This document shows, piece after piece, positions 1 to 6,877 of a DNA stretch of 25,474 nt. Under the pieces are notes generated by a model. The model did no database searches, had not been told where the DNA came from, and worked only from the letters and a program-made list of their open reading frames with translations. The translations under genes and the position numbers were made by a program. This DNA comes from an uncultured Acholeplasmataceae bacterium (GTDB lineage Bacteria > Bacillota_I > Bacilli_A > RF39 > UBA660), in contig CAJKWD010000014.1 of the NCBI GenBank assembly GCA_905203475.1, positions 1-25,474 on the forward strand. The letters run 5' to 3'. Each line of letters begins with the position of its first letter. The stretch's first letter is position 1.

Positions 1-180
1 AATAATAATTAATATAATTAAAATAATCAGATATTGTATCCAGTTTTCCATTCTATCACCGAACTCATTATACTACATTTCAAATTCAAATTGCAATGAA
101 ATCGATATTTTTTTGTCATATTGAAACAGTTTTGTTGTAACAAAAGAAAAATTAGTGTAATATGAAATAAGGTGATGTTT

Positions 181-1314
181 ATGAAAAACATTTCAAAGTA
201 TAAAGTAGATAAAGGTGTTTTAATTCCAATGATTTTATTTGCTATTATCAGTGTTATTACGATATATAGTGCCCAGAGTTTACTAGGAGCAGATATGCAG
301 AATCTAGCTTTAAAACAAGTTGTATGGTATGTCATTGGATTTGCTCTTGCCTACTTTATTATGTTTATTGGAAATGATTTTATATATCAGAATATATGGA
401 TTTTATATGGGATTGGAGTATTATCATTACTTGGTTTATTCTTCTTTGGGACATCGATTAATGATGCGAAATGCTGGTATACCCTTCCATGGAATTTAGG
501 AACAATTCAACCGAGTGAATTTATGAAGATTATTTTAATTATGACACTTGGATCGATGATTCAGAAATTCAATGAGAATTTTGATAATCCTAGTGTGATG
601 GAAGAGTTTAAGTTTTTAATAAAAGTAGGTATTGTGGTAGGAATTCCAAGTCTTTTAACGTTCTTACAGCCTGATACAGGTGTTGTATTAATCTATTTAT
701 TAATTACTATTGTGATGTTATTTATCTCGGGAATTCGCTATCGTTGGTTTGCTTTATTACTTGGTATTTGTGCCTTTGTTGTTGCGATTATTCTAGGTAT
801 TTATTTTATCAATCAAGATTTATTTGTAAAAATATTTGGAACAAGTTTCTTCTTACGTGTAGATAGATTACTGGATTGGTCTAATAAAAGTGGATATCAA
901 TTAGAAAATGGTATTAGTGCGATTGGTAGTGCTGGTTTGTTTGGACATGGGTTTAACAATACACCAGTATATTTTCCAGAACCACAAACCGATTTTATAT
1001 TTGCCGTATTCGGTAGTAATTTTGGATTTATCGGTTCTCTTGCTTTAATTTCATTACTTATTTTCTTTAATGTAAAATTAATTATGATTGCCATTAAAAA
1101 TAATTCTAATATCAATAAATATGTGATTGGTGGAATTGTGGGAATGTTGATTTATCAACAATTCCAAAATATAGGAATGACGATTGGACTGATGCCAATT
1201 ACAGGAATTACCCTACCATTTATTAGTTATGGTGGTTCTAGTCTTCTTAGTTATATGATTATGGTTGGTATTATTTTCAATATTTCAAACGAAACATTAC
1301 GTTATACCAATTAG
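181..1314 (+). CDS. rodA: RodA/FtsW/SpoVE (SEDS) peptidoglycan glycosyltransferase
   Basis: Polytopic membrane protein of 377 residues that polymerises lipid II into glycan strands together with a class B penicillin-binding protein. Visible SEDS landmarks are IQPSEFMK (109-116), PDTG (164-167), the extracytoplasmic loop holding the expected catalytic Asp (D232 in RLLDW), EPQTDFIFAVFG (267-278) and the last-helix block IGLMPITGITLPFISYGGSSLL (335-355 region). The TDFIFAV and IGLMPI blocks fit RodA better than FtsW, but in a spore former SpoVE-like use cannot be excluded. I start at ATG 181, not the in-frame GTG at 172 or ATG at 175, because AGGTGA (170-175) lies 5 nt upstream of 181. The upstream 180 bases hold no convincing promoter; the best is a weak TTGTCA-N17-TGTAAC at 113-141. 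Monocistronic, with a terminator right behind it. Confidence 0.93.
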   Translation: MKNISKYKVDKGVLIPMILFAIISVITIYSAQSLLGADMQNLALKQVVWYVIGFALAYFIMFIGNDFIYQNIWILYGIGVLSLLGLFFFGTSINDAKCWYTLPWNLGTIQPSEFMKIILIMTLGSMIQKFNENFDNPSVMEEFKFLIKVGIVVGIPSLLTFLQPDTGVVLIYLLITIVMLFISGIRYRWFALLLGICAFVVAIILGIYFINQDLFVKIFGTSFFLRVDRLLDWSNKSGYQLENGISAIGSAGLFGHGFNNTPVYFPEPQTDFIFAVFGSNFGFIGSLALISLLIFFNVKLIMIAIKNNSNINKYVIGGIVGMLIYQQFQNIGMTIGLMPITGITLPFISYGGSSLLSYMIMVGIIFNISNETLRYTN

Positions 1315-1324
1315 TCAATCGTAC

Positions 1325-1347
1325 AAAGGGAGTTATCCCTTTTTTTT
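1325..1347 (+). terminator. Intrinsic terminator of the rodA-type gene
   Basis: Seven-bp stem AAAGGGA/TCCCTTT with a GTTA loop, followed by a T run to 1347. It starts 11 nt after the rodA stop. The other strand has no T run, so it acts only on the + strand. Confidence 0.85.
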
Positions 1348-1368
1348 GTTTCATCAAAATAATATATT

Positions 1369-1875
1369 TTAAATTTTGCTTTTATTTACAAATGTAAGAA
1401 TCAAGTCAGATAACATAAATAAAGCGAGAATTACAGTAACTATTACAGGAACACGTTTTATTACTCCTTCGAGCAATGGTTTTAATACATAAATGAAAAT
1501 AATAGAGCCTACGCCCCATATAAGACTTTTACTGAGGGAAATATACTTTCCAATGGAAAATGCTTCTTTACTATAATCCCAGAATACAACATGAAATATC
1601 TTTTCAATTAGAATACCACCTATCCATTCTAGGAGTGTTAAAACAAGAGTAATGATAATAAATGTAATCAGTGTTTCTACCCATCTAGATAAATGAAGAT
1701 GAGAAAATAAGTAATTGGAAATGATAATAACTAATACAATTCCAAGTCCATAGATTGGAGTCCATGGTCCATACATAATACCGCTTGTAAATTTACTATT
1801 TACAAAAAAAGAACGGATTGTTTCTAGAAGAAAACCTAATATAGAATATATTAAAAATGTATTTAAATAATACAT
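1369..1875 (-). CDS. CmpB-type putative ABC-transporter permease-like membrane protein (PF06541-like)
   Basis: A 168-residue protein with about five hydrophobic segments. The blocks GIMYGPWTPIYGLG near residues 33-46 and YISLSKSLIWGVG near 110-122 are those of the small Firmicutes membrane family annotated as putative ABC-transporter type IV / CmpB; its biochemical role is not established, and no ATPase partner is adjacent. It lies downstream of spoIVA on the same strand, separated by a hairpin whose 3' arm contains this gene's Shine-Dalgarno (GGTGA, 6 nt before ATG). No independent promoter is evident, so expression probably comes from read-through of spoIVA transcription. Family assignment is fairly sure; function is not. 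Confidence 0.8.
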   Translation of the reverse strand: MYYLNTFLIYSILGFLLETIRSFFVNSKFTSGIMYGPWTPIYGLGIVLVIIISNYLFSHLHLSRWVETLITFIIITLVLTLLEWIGGILIEKIFHVVFWDYSKEAFSIGKYISLSKSLIWGVGSIIFIYVLKPLLEGVIKRVPVIVTVILALFMLSDLILTFVNKSKI

Positions 1876-1909
1876 AAAAAATCACCACTTTTAGTATGGT
1901 GATTTTTTT
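1876..1909. terminator. Bidirectional hairpin between spoIVA and the CmpB-like gene
   Basis: Arms 1876-1887 and 1897-1908 (AAAAAATCACCA / TGGTGATTTTTT) with a 9-nt loop. T runs exist on both strands. For the - strand it lies right after the spoIVA stop. The same stem contains the GGTGA ribosome-binding site of the downstream gene, so it may act as an attenuating or RBS-masking element as well as a terminator. Confidence 0.7.
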
Positions 1910-1919
1910 CTTTTTTATT

Positions 1920-3395
1920 CTAAAGTACAATTGCAAATAAATTTCCGGATCCTTTATTTACTAATTTAGATAGTGTTGATTGTAATTTAAATCTTACATT
2001 GTCAGGAAGTAAAGAAATTTTAGCTTGAATACCTTCTTTCACAATGACATCTAAACTACGGCCAAAGATTTCACTTTTCCAGATACTAGATGGATCATTG
2101 TCATGGTCTTTCATAAGATATTGAATTAATTCTTTACTTTGTAATTCTGATCCGATAATTGGTTCAAAGGTTGATTCGACATCGACACGTATCATATGAA
2201 TCGATGGAGCTACTGCTTTTAATTTTACACCATAACGACTTCCTTGTTTGATAATTTCCGGTGTTGATAATTTCATATCTTGAAGTGTTGGGGTAGCAAC
2301 GCCATAACCAGTTTGTTTTACCATTGCGAGTGCATCTTTTACTTGGTCGTATTCTTTTTTTGCTACTTGGTATTCTTGGAATAGTGATAAAAGTGCTGAT
2401 TTAGATGTAATATCTACACCAATAATTTCTTTTAAAACAGTACCATATAAATCATTAGGACAGTCTAAGGTAAGTGTAATAACACCTGTTTCAGTATTAA
2501 CATCTGATAAGTATGCACGGGAAATATATTCACAATCTTGAAATGGAGTAATAATTTGATCAACATCTTTTAATTTATCAATATCTATAACACTTTCACG
2601 AATCTTTTCTACGTATATTTTCTTTAACCAATGATCTTTTGATAGACATCCTATCCATTCTGGCATATTGATATTAACTTCTGCTACGGGGAATTCATAA
2701 AGTGCTTCTCTTAAGATACTGTAAATATCTCTTTCTGTCATATTTTCAACACTGATTGGAAGCACTGGTACGCCATAATTTTCTGTTAATTTTTCACTTA
2801 ATCGTTCTGTTTCTGGTAACATTGGATGTGTTGAATTTAAAATAACGATAAATGGTTTTCCCATTTCTTTTAGTTCACTCACTACTCTTTCTTCTGCTTC
2901 TACATAATCATTTCTAGTTAATTCTCCAATGGAACCATCAGTGGTTACTACAATACCAATAGTAGAATGATCTTTGATTACTTTTTCTGTTCCTATTTCT
3001 GCTGCTTCAACAAATGGTATTTGTTCATCATACCATGGTGTTTTTACCATTCTAGGGCCATTCTCATCCTCATAACCTTTGGCATTTGGAATGACATACC
3101 CTACACAGTCAACTAGTCTAATTTTGGCTTCTACTTCATCAATATGAATGGTAGCTGCTTGACTAGGTACAAACTTTGGCTCTGTTGTCATAATTGTTTT
3201 CCCTTGGGCACTTTGTGGAATCTCATCCAGTGCCCTTTTCTTTTCGTATTCATCTTCGATGTTAGGGACAACTAAAGTTTCAATCACTTTTTTAATAAAA
3301 GTAGATTTTCCTGTACGTACTGCCCCTACTACTCCTAAATAAATATCACCACCTGTACGGTTACTGATACTTTTAATAATGTCTGTTTTTTCCAT
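1920..3395 (-). CDS. spoIVA: Stage IV sporulation protein A (spore coat morphogenetic ATPase)
   Basis: SpoIVA is the ATPase that polymerises on the forespore surface, anchored by SpoVM, to form the basement layer of the spore coat. At 491 residues it has the length of the B. subtilis protein (492). The N-terminal TRAFAC-like GTPase fold is intact, with Walker A GAVRTGKST at residues 24-32 (K30 is the nucleotide-binding lysine), the KTIMTTEPKFVP block, LVDCVGY and TTDGSIG. The C terminus GSGNLFAIVL matches the family's conserved ending needed for localisation through SpoVM. It has its own SigE-like promoter and lies between two hairpins. The gene shows that the organism can form, or recently formed, endospores. 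Very secure call. Confidence 0.98.
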   Translation of the reverse strand: MEKTDIIKSISNRTGGDIYLGVVGAVRTGKSTFIKKVIETLVVPNIEDEYEKKRALDEIPQSAQGKTIMTTEPKFVPSQAATIHIDEVEAKIRLVDCVGYVIPNAKGYEDENGPRMVKTPWYDEQIPFVEAAEIGTEKVIKDHSTIGIVVTTDGSIGELTRNDYVEAEERVVSELKEMGKPFIVILNSTHPMLPETERLSEKLTENYGVPVLPISVENMTERDIYSILREALYEFPVAEVNINMPEWIGCLSKDHWLKKIYVEKIRESVIDIDKLKDVDQIITPFQDCEYISRAYLSDVNTETGVITLTLDCPNDLYGTVLKEIIGVDITSKSALLSLFQEYQVAKKEYDQVKDALAMVKQTGYGVATPTLQDMKLSTPEIIKQGSRYGVKLKAVAPSIHMIRVDVESTFEPIIGSELQSKELIQYLMKDHDNDPSSIWKSEIFGRSLDVIVKEGIQAKISLLPDNVRFKLQSTLSKLVNKGSGNLFAIVL

Positions 3396-3421
3396 TCAAT
3401 CCCTACTTTCTCTTTCAATTA

Positions 3422-3449
3422 ACTATATGTTTTCAAAATAGGAATATGA
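3422..3449 (-). promoter_or_regulatory. SigE-like (mother-cell sporulation) promoter of spoIVA
   Basis: Read on the - strand: -35 TCATATT (3449-3443), 13-bp spacer, -10 CATATAGT (3429-3422), against the SigE consensus kmATATT-N13-15-CATACAnT. The -35 box partly overlaps the T run of the preceding terminator. The predicted leader is about 20 nt. In Bacillus spoIVA is SigE-controlled, which agrees. Confidence 0.65.
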
Positions 3450-3476
3450 AAAAAAAGAATGAAATCTCATTCTTTT
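3449..3476 (-). terminator. Intrinsic terminator of the 340-residue TasA-like gene
   Basis: Ten-bp perfect stem (3453-3462 with 3467-3476), AATC loop, and 8 T residues on the - strand at 3456-3449. The stem overlaps the TAA stop at 3477-3475. A strong terminator directly behind this gene fits a separately and perhaps highly expressed subunit. Confidence 0.85.
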
Positions 3477-4497
3477 AAGCAGCTGATGAATTTCTACTAA
3501 TTTGAAGATCAAATGCAATATTTCCACCTGATGCATTGTTTTCACAGTCTACATCTTGTCCTTCAATCCAGAAATATACTCTAATTTTTGTAACTCCAGC
3601 ACTAAGATTAACTAATGCTTTATAATCACTAAATCCAACTTCTGTTTGAATTTGTGGAGTCACTGTTTGGAAATAAGTACCAGCTGATGTAGCATTGGCA
3701 TTTCCAAGTGTAATATTTTGATCTGATCCAAATGTAGCTTTAATACCATCATATGCAACAGCATCATTTCCTGTACCTGCAGTTAAATCATTTTTACCAT
3801 AAGTATCACGAGCATTAGCAACACCATATGAAGTATGATCATCATAGTTTGGTTCCCATATTGTAACTGGTGCAGATGTACCTGCATTTAATTTTTGAAT
3901 ATTTTCAACTGTATCATCACTTCTTGTATTACCAAGAACAGCAAAAGCGACACGAGTTGCATTCTTAATACCATTATCTTGCTCATCTGTAAATTTAATT
4001 CCAGAGTTTGTTGTTAAATAAACTTGTCCAGCTGTTTCAGTACGTAAGAACATATCGTATACAACATAATTACCTGTTGTACCATTCTTATCTGTTTCTT
4101 TTGTAGCAGCTAAAACGAAATTACCACTATCTTCATCAGAACTTACTTCTCCTAAGAACATTTCCATTGTTCCATCAGCATTCATAATTCCAGCAGTTGA
4201 TACAGGTGCTAATTGCGTTGGCAATTGGTTTTTAGCAGCACTATAAGTACCACTTGCACTTGTAATATCTGTTGTAGTCAAAATTGATTTCCAATTTTTT
4301 CCATCAGCGGAAATTTGTAAACCACTTTGTGCAGCAACGTTTACATCAATTGGATTAACTGCCACTGTTTGATTGGCTGTAAACCATGCGTAAGTTGCAG
4401 TTCCAAGGAATACTCCTGTTCCCACTAATAGAAGAAGTGACAACAATATTCTTCTTTTCTTCATCTGCGCTTTCTTCTTTTTATTATTTTTTGCCAT
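3475..4497 (-). CDS. Large TasA-like secreted protein with SipW-type signal (TYAWFT), candidate major fibre subunit
   Basis: The 340-residue product has a lysine-rich N terminus, one hydrophobic segment (about 17-36) and the motif TYAWFT (35-40), the hallmark of SipW-cognate signal peptides in TasA/camelysin proteins. Mature sequence is Thr/Asn/Gly-rich and beta-predicted. It is a full-length paralog of 15675-16655; shared blocks include NATRVAF, IWEPNYD.HT.YGV, and near the C terminus a WIEGQDVDCENNASGG/WLEGQDVDCEDNAS pair. It has its own promoter and a strong terminator, set apart from the preceding SipW/TasA-like operon, which suggests it is made in larger amounts than its neighbours. I infer an extracellular structural subunit processed by one of the active SipW enzymes. 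There is no LPXTG motif and no C-terminal membrane anchor. Confidence 0.75.
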   Translation of the reverse strand: MAKNNKKKKAQMKKRRILLSLLLLVGTGVFLGTATYAWFTANQTVAVNPIDVNVAAQSGLQISADGKNWKSILTTTDITSASGTYSAAKNQLPTQLAPVSTAGIMNADGTMEMFLGEVSSDEDSGNFVLAATKETDKNGTTGNYVVYDMFLRTETAGQVYLTTNSGIKFTDEQDNGIKNATRVAFAVLGNTRSDDTVENIQKLNAGTSAPVTIWEPNYDDHTSYGVANARDTYGKNDLTAGTGNDAVAYDGIKATFGSDQNITLGNANATSAGTYFQTVTPQIQTEVGFSDYKALVNLSAGVTKIRVYFWIEGQDVDCENNASGGNIAFDLQISRNSSAA

Positions 4498-4526
4498 ACA
4501 TAATCCCTACCTATTCTACTATTTCT

Positions 4527-4556
4527 ATTTTATCATAATCAAAATCATTATCGCAA
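4527..4556 (-). promoter_or_regulatory. Predicted SigA-type promoter of the 340-residue gene
   Basis: On the - strand: TTGCGA (4556-4551), 18-bp spacer, TAAAAT (4532-4527), preceded by TATGA, giving the 11-mer TATGATAAAAT also found in the promoters at 17772-17800 and 17380-17409. Predicted leader is about 20 nt. A second TTGCGA lies 22 bp upstream (4578-4573). Confidence 0.55.
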
Positions 4557-4582
4557 CATTTTTTCACATTTTTCGCAATTAT

Positions 4583-5137
4583 TTACAATTGTTCTGCATC
4601 GATTGTAACTTCAACACTTTCAATTAAATCTTGAAAGGTTTCTTCATTGTATATACTTGGAAAATTGACAACCAATTGGTAACAATCTGTTTTCTCAATG
4701 TTTTTTTCAAAATTTCCTACTGGTGCTTGAAAACGAAAAAAATACATCCCATCTTCATCTTGAACTACTTCTTTTTGATTCAAATCGTTTGTTGTACTAC
4801 CATTCAGATAAATCTTATATTCAATTGGTATATTCGTTGTTGTTTTTAAAGACAAATGATATTCCATGTCTACTTGACTAACATTTTTATCTTGAAAATT
4901 AGATACATTAATCTCATAAATATAATCTTTTCCATCTGGCTTTACATCAAACATTTTCAACTGTTGTGTCTGCGTACCCGGATTGATTGTATAAAATGCG
5001 ATTTCACTAATTGCTTCTCCTTTTCCATCTGTGTAAAATTTAGAAAAAGCAAATCGTGTTAACGATAACAAGATAAAAATGCCAATTACCGCAACAGTAA
5101 TACGATTGAAATATAAAAATTTCTTTTTATCTATCAT
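4583..5137 (-). CDS. Small TasA-like secreted protein (SipW-cognate), pair partner of the 5127-5702 peptidase
   Basis: A 184-residue protein with a single N-terminal hydrophobic segment (about 12-28) followed by TRFAFSKFYTDGKGEA, the same layout (A-x-S-K-F-x-T/S-D) seen after SipW-type signals. The rest is a single beta domain with paired acidic/aromatic strands, e.g. YEINVSNF and PIEYKIYLNG. It starts inside the upstream SipW-type gene (11-nt overlap), so the two are translationally coupled and probably enzyme and substrate. Last gene of the 6823-4583 operon; no hairpin terminator follows, so read-through into 4497-3475 is possible. Precise role unknown: fibre subunit, initiator or anchor (TapA-like) are all open. 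Confidence 0.7.
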   Translation of the reverse strand: MIDKKKFLYFNRITVAVIGIFILLSLTRFAFSKFYTDGKGEAISEIAFYTINPGTQTQQLKMFDVKPDGKDYIYEINVSNFQDKNVSQVDMEYHLSLKTTTNIPIEYKIYLNGSTTNDLNQKEVVQDEDGMYFFRFQAPVGNFEKNIEKTDCYQLVVNFPSIYNEETFQDLIESVEVTIDAEQL

Positions 5138-5702
5138 CTGAATTCTCCTTTTTCATTTTGATACCAGAGTAATAAATACCAAAATCATCATCTCGTGATA
5201 AATATTTTTTACCTGTATAAGAGAATGCCAATGAAAAACAAAGTAATGTAATACATATTAAAATAATAATTTTAGGAGTTGTAATGACTTTAAACCAAAC
5301 TCCATAATTTGGTAATATCTGAACTACTTTCCCTACTACCTGATCTTTTAAAATAGCTTGATCCTCACTCTGATTCGCATCCCCTTTGGTAATATATCCA
5401 GTATCATTGACTTCCATGACACGATGGGTTACAAAAGTGTCCCCGTCTTCATATGTAATGATATCTCCCTTTTTTATATTGTCATTCAAATGAACAATAA
5501 TTAAATCATTTGTTGTAATCGTTGGTGACATACTATTACTTCCAATTTGAAAGCATGTATATGAAAATAAATTAACATACTTGTGTGATAATACTTTCAT
5601 ACTTATAAAAGAATACAAACAGATTAATAAAATAATACCTAAAACGGCAAATAAAACATTGCCGACAATTTTTGCAATTCTATAAATTGTTCCACTCTTC
5701 AT
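5127..5702 (-). CDS. sipW: SipW-type (Ser-His) signal peptidase I, catalytic residues intact
   Basis: At 191 residues this is a SipW/archaeal/ER-type signal peptidase: N-terminal TM (about 11-36), catalytic Ser57 in GSNSMSP, catalytic His93 in VTHRV (His where the bacterial Ser-Lys type has Lys), acidic residues D108 in TKGDAN and D114, and a C-terminal TM near 146-168. In B. subtilis SipW cleaves TasA and TapA. Start ATG has GGTGAT 3-8 nt upstream. It lies between two TasA-like genes (190 aa upstream, 184 aa downstream), the likely substrates. One of only two of the four SipW-like proteins here that should be active. Confidence 0.88.
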   Translation of the reverse strand: MKSGTIYRIAKIVGNVLFAVLGIILLICLYSFISMKVLSHKYVNLFSYTCFQIGSNSMSPTITTNDLIIVHLNDNIKKGDIITYEDGDTFVTHRVMEVNDTGYITKGDANQSEDQAILKDQVVGKVVQILPNYGVWFKVITTPKIIILICITLLCFSLAFSYTGKKYLSRDDDFGIYYSGIKMKKENSDDR

Positions 5703-5723
5703 AAGATCACCACGCTTTTTATT

Positions 5724-6296
5724 CTAATTAGTATATTGTTCAAATTGAATTGAAATTGGAATTGTAAATTTACTATCAGGGGTTTGTCCTAACATGGAAT
5801 CACTATCATTATTTTTATCGTCAAAATCCCAATGAAAAGTGACTTGAATTGTATCTTTTATACCTTTTTCTATTTCATTTAATGTCATAACACGACTATA
5901 GACACCATCTTGTTCTGTTAATTGGATTCCATTTAGGCCTTCAATTTGATCTAATTGAATTTGTTTATATTGATTTTGACTCATATCGATTTTCATTTGA
6001 TATTGAAAAGATACTTCGGTATCTGTTGGATCGATTACAATTTGAAAGGTTCCAGTTACTCCAGGAGCAAAATGATCCACTTGCTTTCCTTGACGATCAG
6101 TATAAGTAATTTGATCGACATAAAAAGTTTGATCTTGACCATTCAAATCATACTGATTGACAAAAATATGCCATTTTGCAACCTCTAAATCTGTTTCATT
6201 TTCAATTTTTGTTTCAAATAATCCAAAACTATTTGCAACCTGTAATACTGTAAGAAGCAAAAAGACAACACTAATAAAAATCAGTGTCTTTTTCAT
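5724..6296 (-). CDS. TasA-like secreted protein, paralog of the + strand gene at 17926-18516
   Basis: A 190-residue protein with an N-terminal hydrophobic segment (4-20) and a SipW-like region NSFGLFET (22-29). Clear paralog of the + strand protein 17926-18516: EVAKWHIFVNQYDL vs KVAQWKILVNNQDI, and APG..G.F...ID...TEVSFQY in both, then an acidic D-x-D...GQ segment near the C terminus. The pattern is that of a TasA/camelysin-type single beta-sandwich. Its ATG overlaps the stop of the upstream inactive SipW-like gene by 4 nt (ATGA), so translation is coupled. I infer an exported subunit; whether the inactive partner handles it as chaperone or receptor is a hypothesis. Confidence 0.72.
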   Translation of the reverse strand: MKKTLIFISVVFLLLTVLQVANSFGLFETKIENETDLEVAKWHIFVNQYDLNGQDQTFYVDQITYTDRQGKQVDHFAPGVTGTFQIVIDPTDTEVSFQYQMKIDMSQNQYKQIQLDQIEGLNGIQLTEQDGVYSRVMTLNEIEKGIKDTIQVTFHWDFDDKNNDSDSMLGQTPDSKFTIPISIQFEQYTN

Positions 6297-6823
6297 TCTT
6301 CATCTTCTTCAATTGGTGTTTTAATTTCAATGATAACACGATATAGTTCATATAAGAATAAAATTAAAGTTGGCAATATAACAAGAAGTAAAAAGCCAAA
6401 ACGAGATTCTAAAATAGCCAATACTTGTCCAATTTTTGGATAGACTTTTGCAGTATCCGTTTTACCAATTAAACTTTCACTTGAAATATCATGATTATCA
6501 TTAATTGTAAAGGTACTTTCCTCAGTACTTACAGGAACTACTTCGGTAACTGTTCCATAGCGAATACTTGCTACACCATTTTTTACTTCGTAAAAGAAAA
6601 TCTCATCATTTCTGCGAATATCGTTTAATTCATTTTTTTGAAATAAAACAAGGTCTCCTTCTTGATACATATCTGAATTATCATCGATAATCACAAAACT
6701 ATAACCAAACATCTCTGTTACTTTATATTTATTGTAACAAAGTAAGCATGCTGTAACAGTAATTACAACAGCAAGATAACAAACTCCAATAATTCCTAAT
6801 ATTACTTTTAAAACTTTCTTCAT
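6293..6823 (-). CDS. SipW-like pseudo-peptidase (catalytic Ser and His lost)
   Basis: The 176 residues have the SipW layout: TM near 5-29, a beta domain, and a C-terminal TM near 143-165. Aligned on the conserved D-L that follows the active site by nine residues (GDLVLF here, NDLIIV in 5127-5702), the catalytic Ser position is D48, and the THRV His position reads YGTV (G90). The acid-like segment TINDN remains. The frame is intact and the Shine-Dalgarno is good, so this is a maintained non-catalytic homolog and not a decaying gene. It shares KNDEIFFY and SSESLIG with the other inactive copy at 24253-24762 (KNDQIMYY, SSEYLIG), pointing to a distinct inactive subfamily. First gene of its operon, coupled to the TasA-like gene 5724-6296. 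Homology to SipW is inferred from motifs and context. Confidence 0.7.
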   Translation of the reverse strand: MKKVLKVILGIIGVCYLAVVITVTACLLCYNKYKVTEMFGYSFVIIDDNSDMYQEGDLVLFQKNELNDIRRNDEIFFYEVKNGVASIRYGTVTEVVPVSTEESTFTINDNHDISSESLIGKTDTAKVYPKIGQVLAILESRFGFLLLVILPTLILFLYELYRVIIEIKTPIEEDEE

Positions 6824-6843
6824 TTTTCTACTCCTTTATGTTC

Positions 6844-6852
6844 ATTGTACCA
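6844..6852 (-). promoter_or_regulatory. Predicted extended -10 promoter of the 6823-4583 operon
   Basis: On the - strand TGGTACAAT (6852-6844), an extended -10 (TGnTAnAAT) with no good -35 hexamer 17 bp upstream. The Shine-Dalgarno AAAGGAG and the ATG at 6823 follow within about 20 nt. No hairpin terminator separates it from 6878-8416, so it may be an internal promoter of a longer transcript. Confidence 0.45.
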
Positions 6853-6877
6853 TAAATCAATCTATTTAGGTATTTTT

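Noticed and set aside
130..145. Short inverted repeat TTTTGTT-GT-AACAAAA upstream of the rodA-type gene
   Set aside because: Only 7-bp AT-rich arms with a 2-nt loop; too likely by chance in this base composition to call an operator.
1..180. Gene on the - strand overlapping the rodA upstream region (27-335)
   Set aside because: It overlaps the well-supported rodA start, has no ribosome-binding site and encodes a low-complexity product; it is a shadow frame.
4571..4578. Spo0A-box-like sequence TTGCGAAA on the - strand
   Set aside because: Mismatch to TGnCGAA at a conserved position and no second box; not enough for a regulatory claim.
5127..5702. Ordinary bacterial Ser-Lys signal peptidase I
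   Set aside because: The second catalytic position is His in THRV and the acidic TKGD motif is present, which marks the SipW/ER type.
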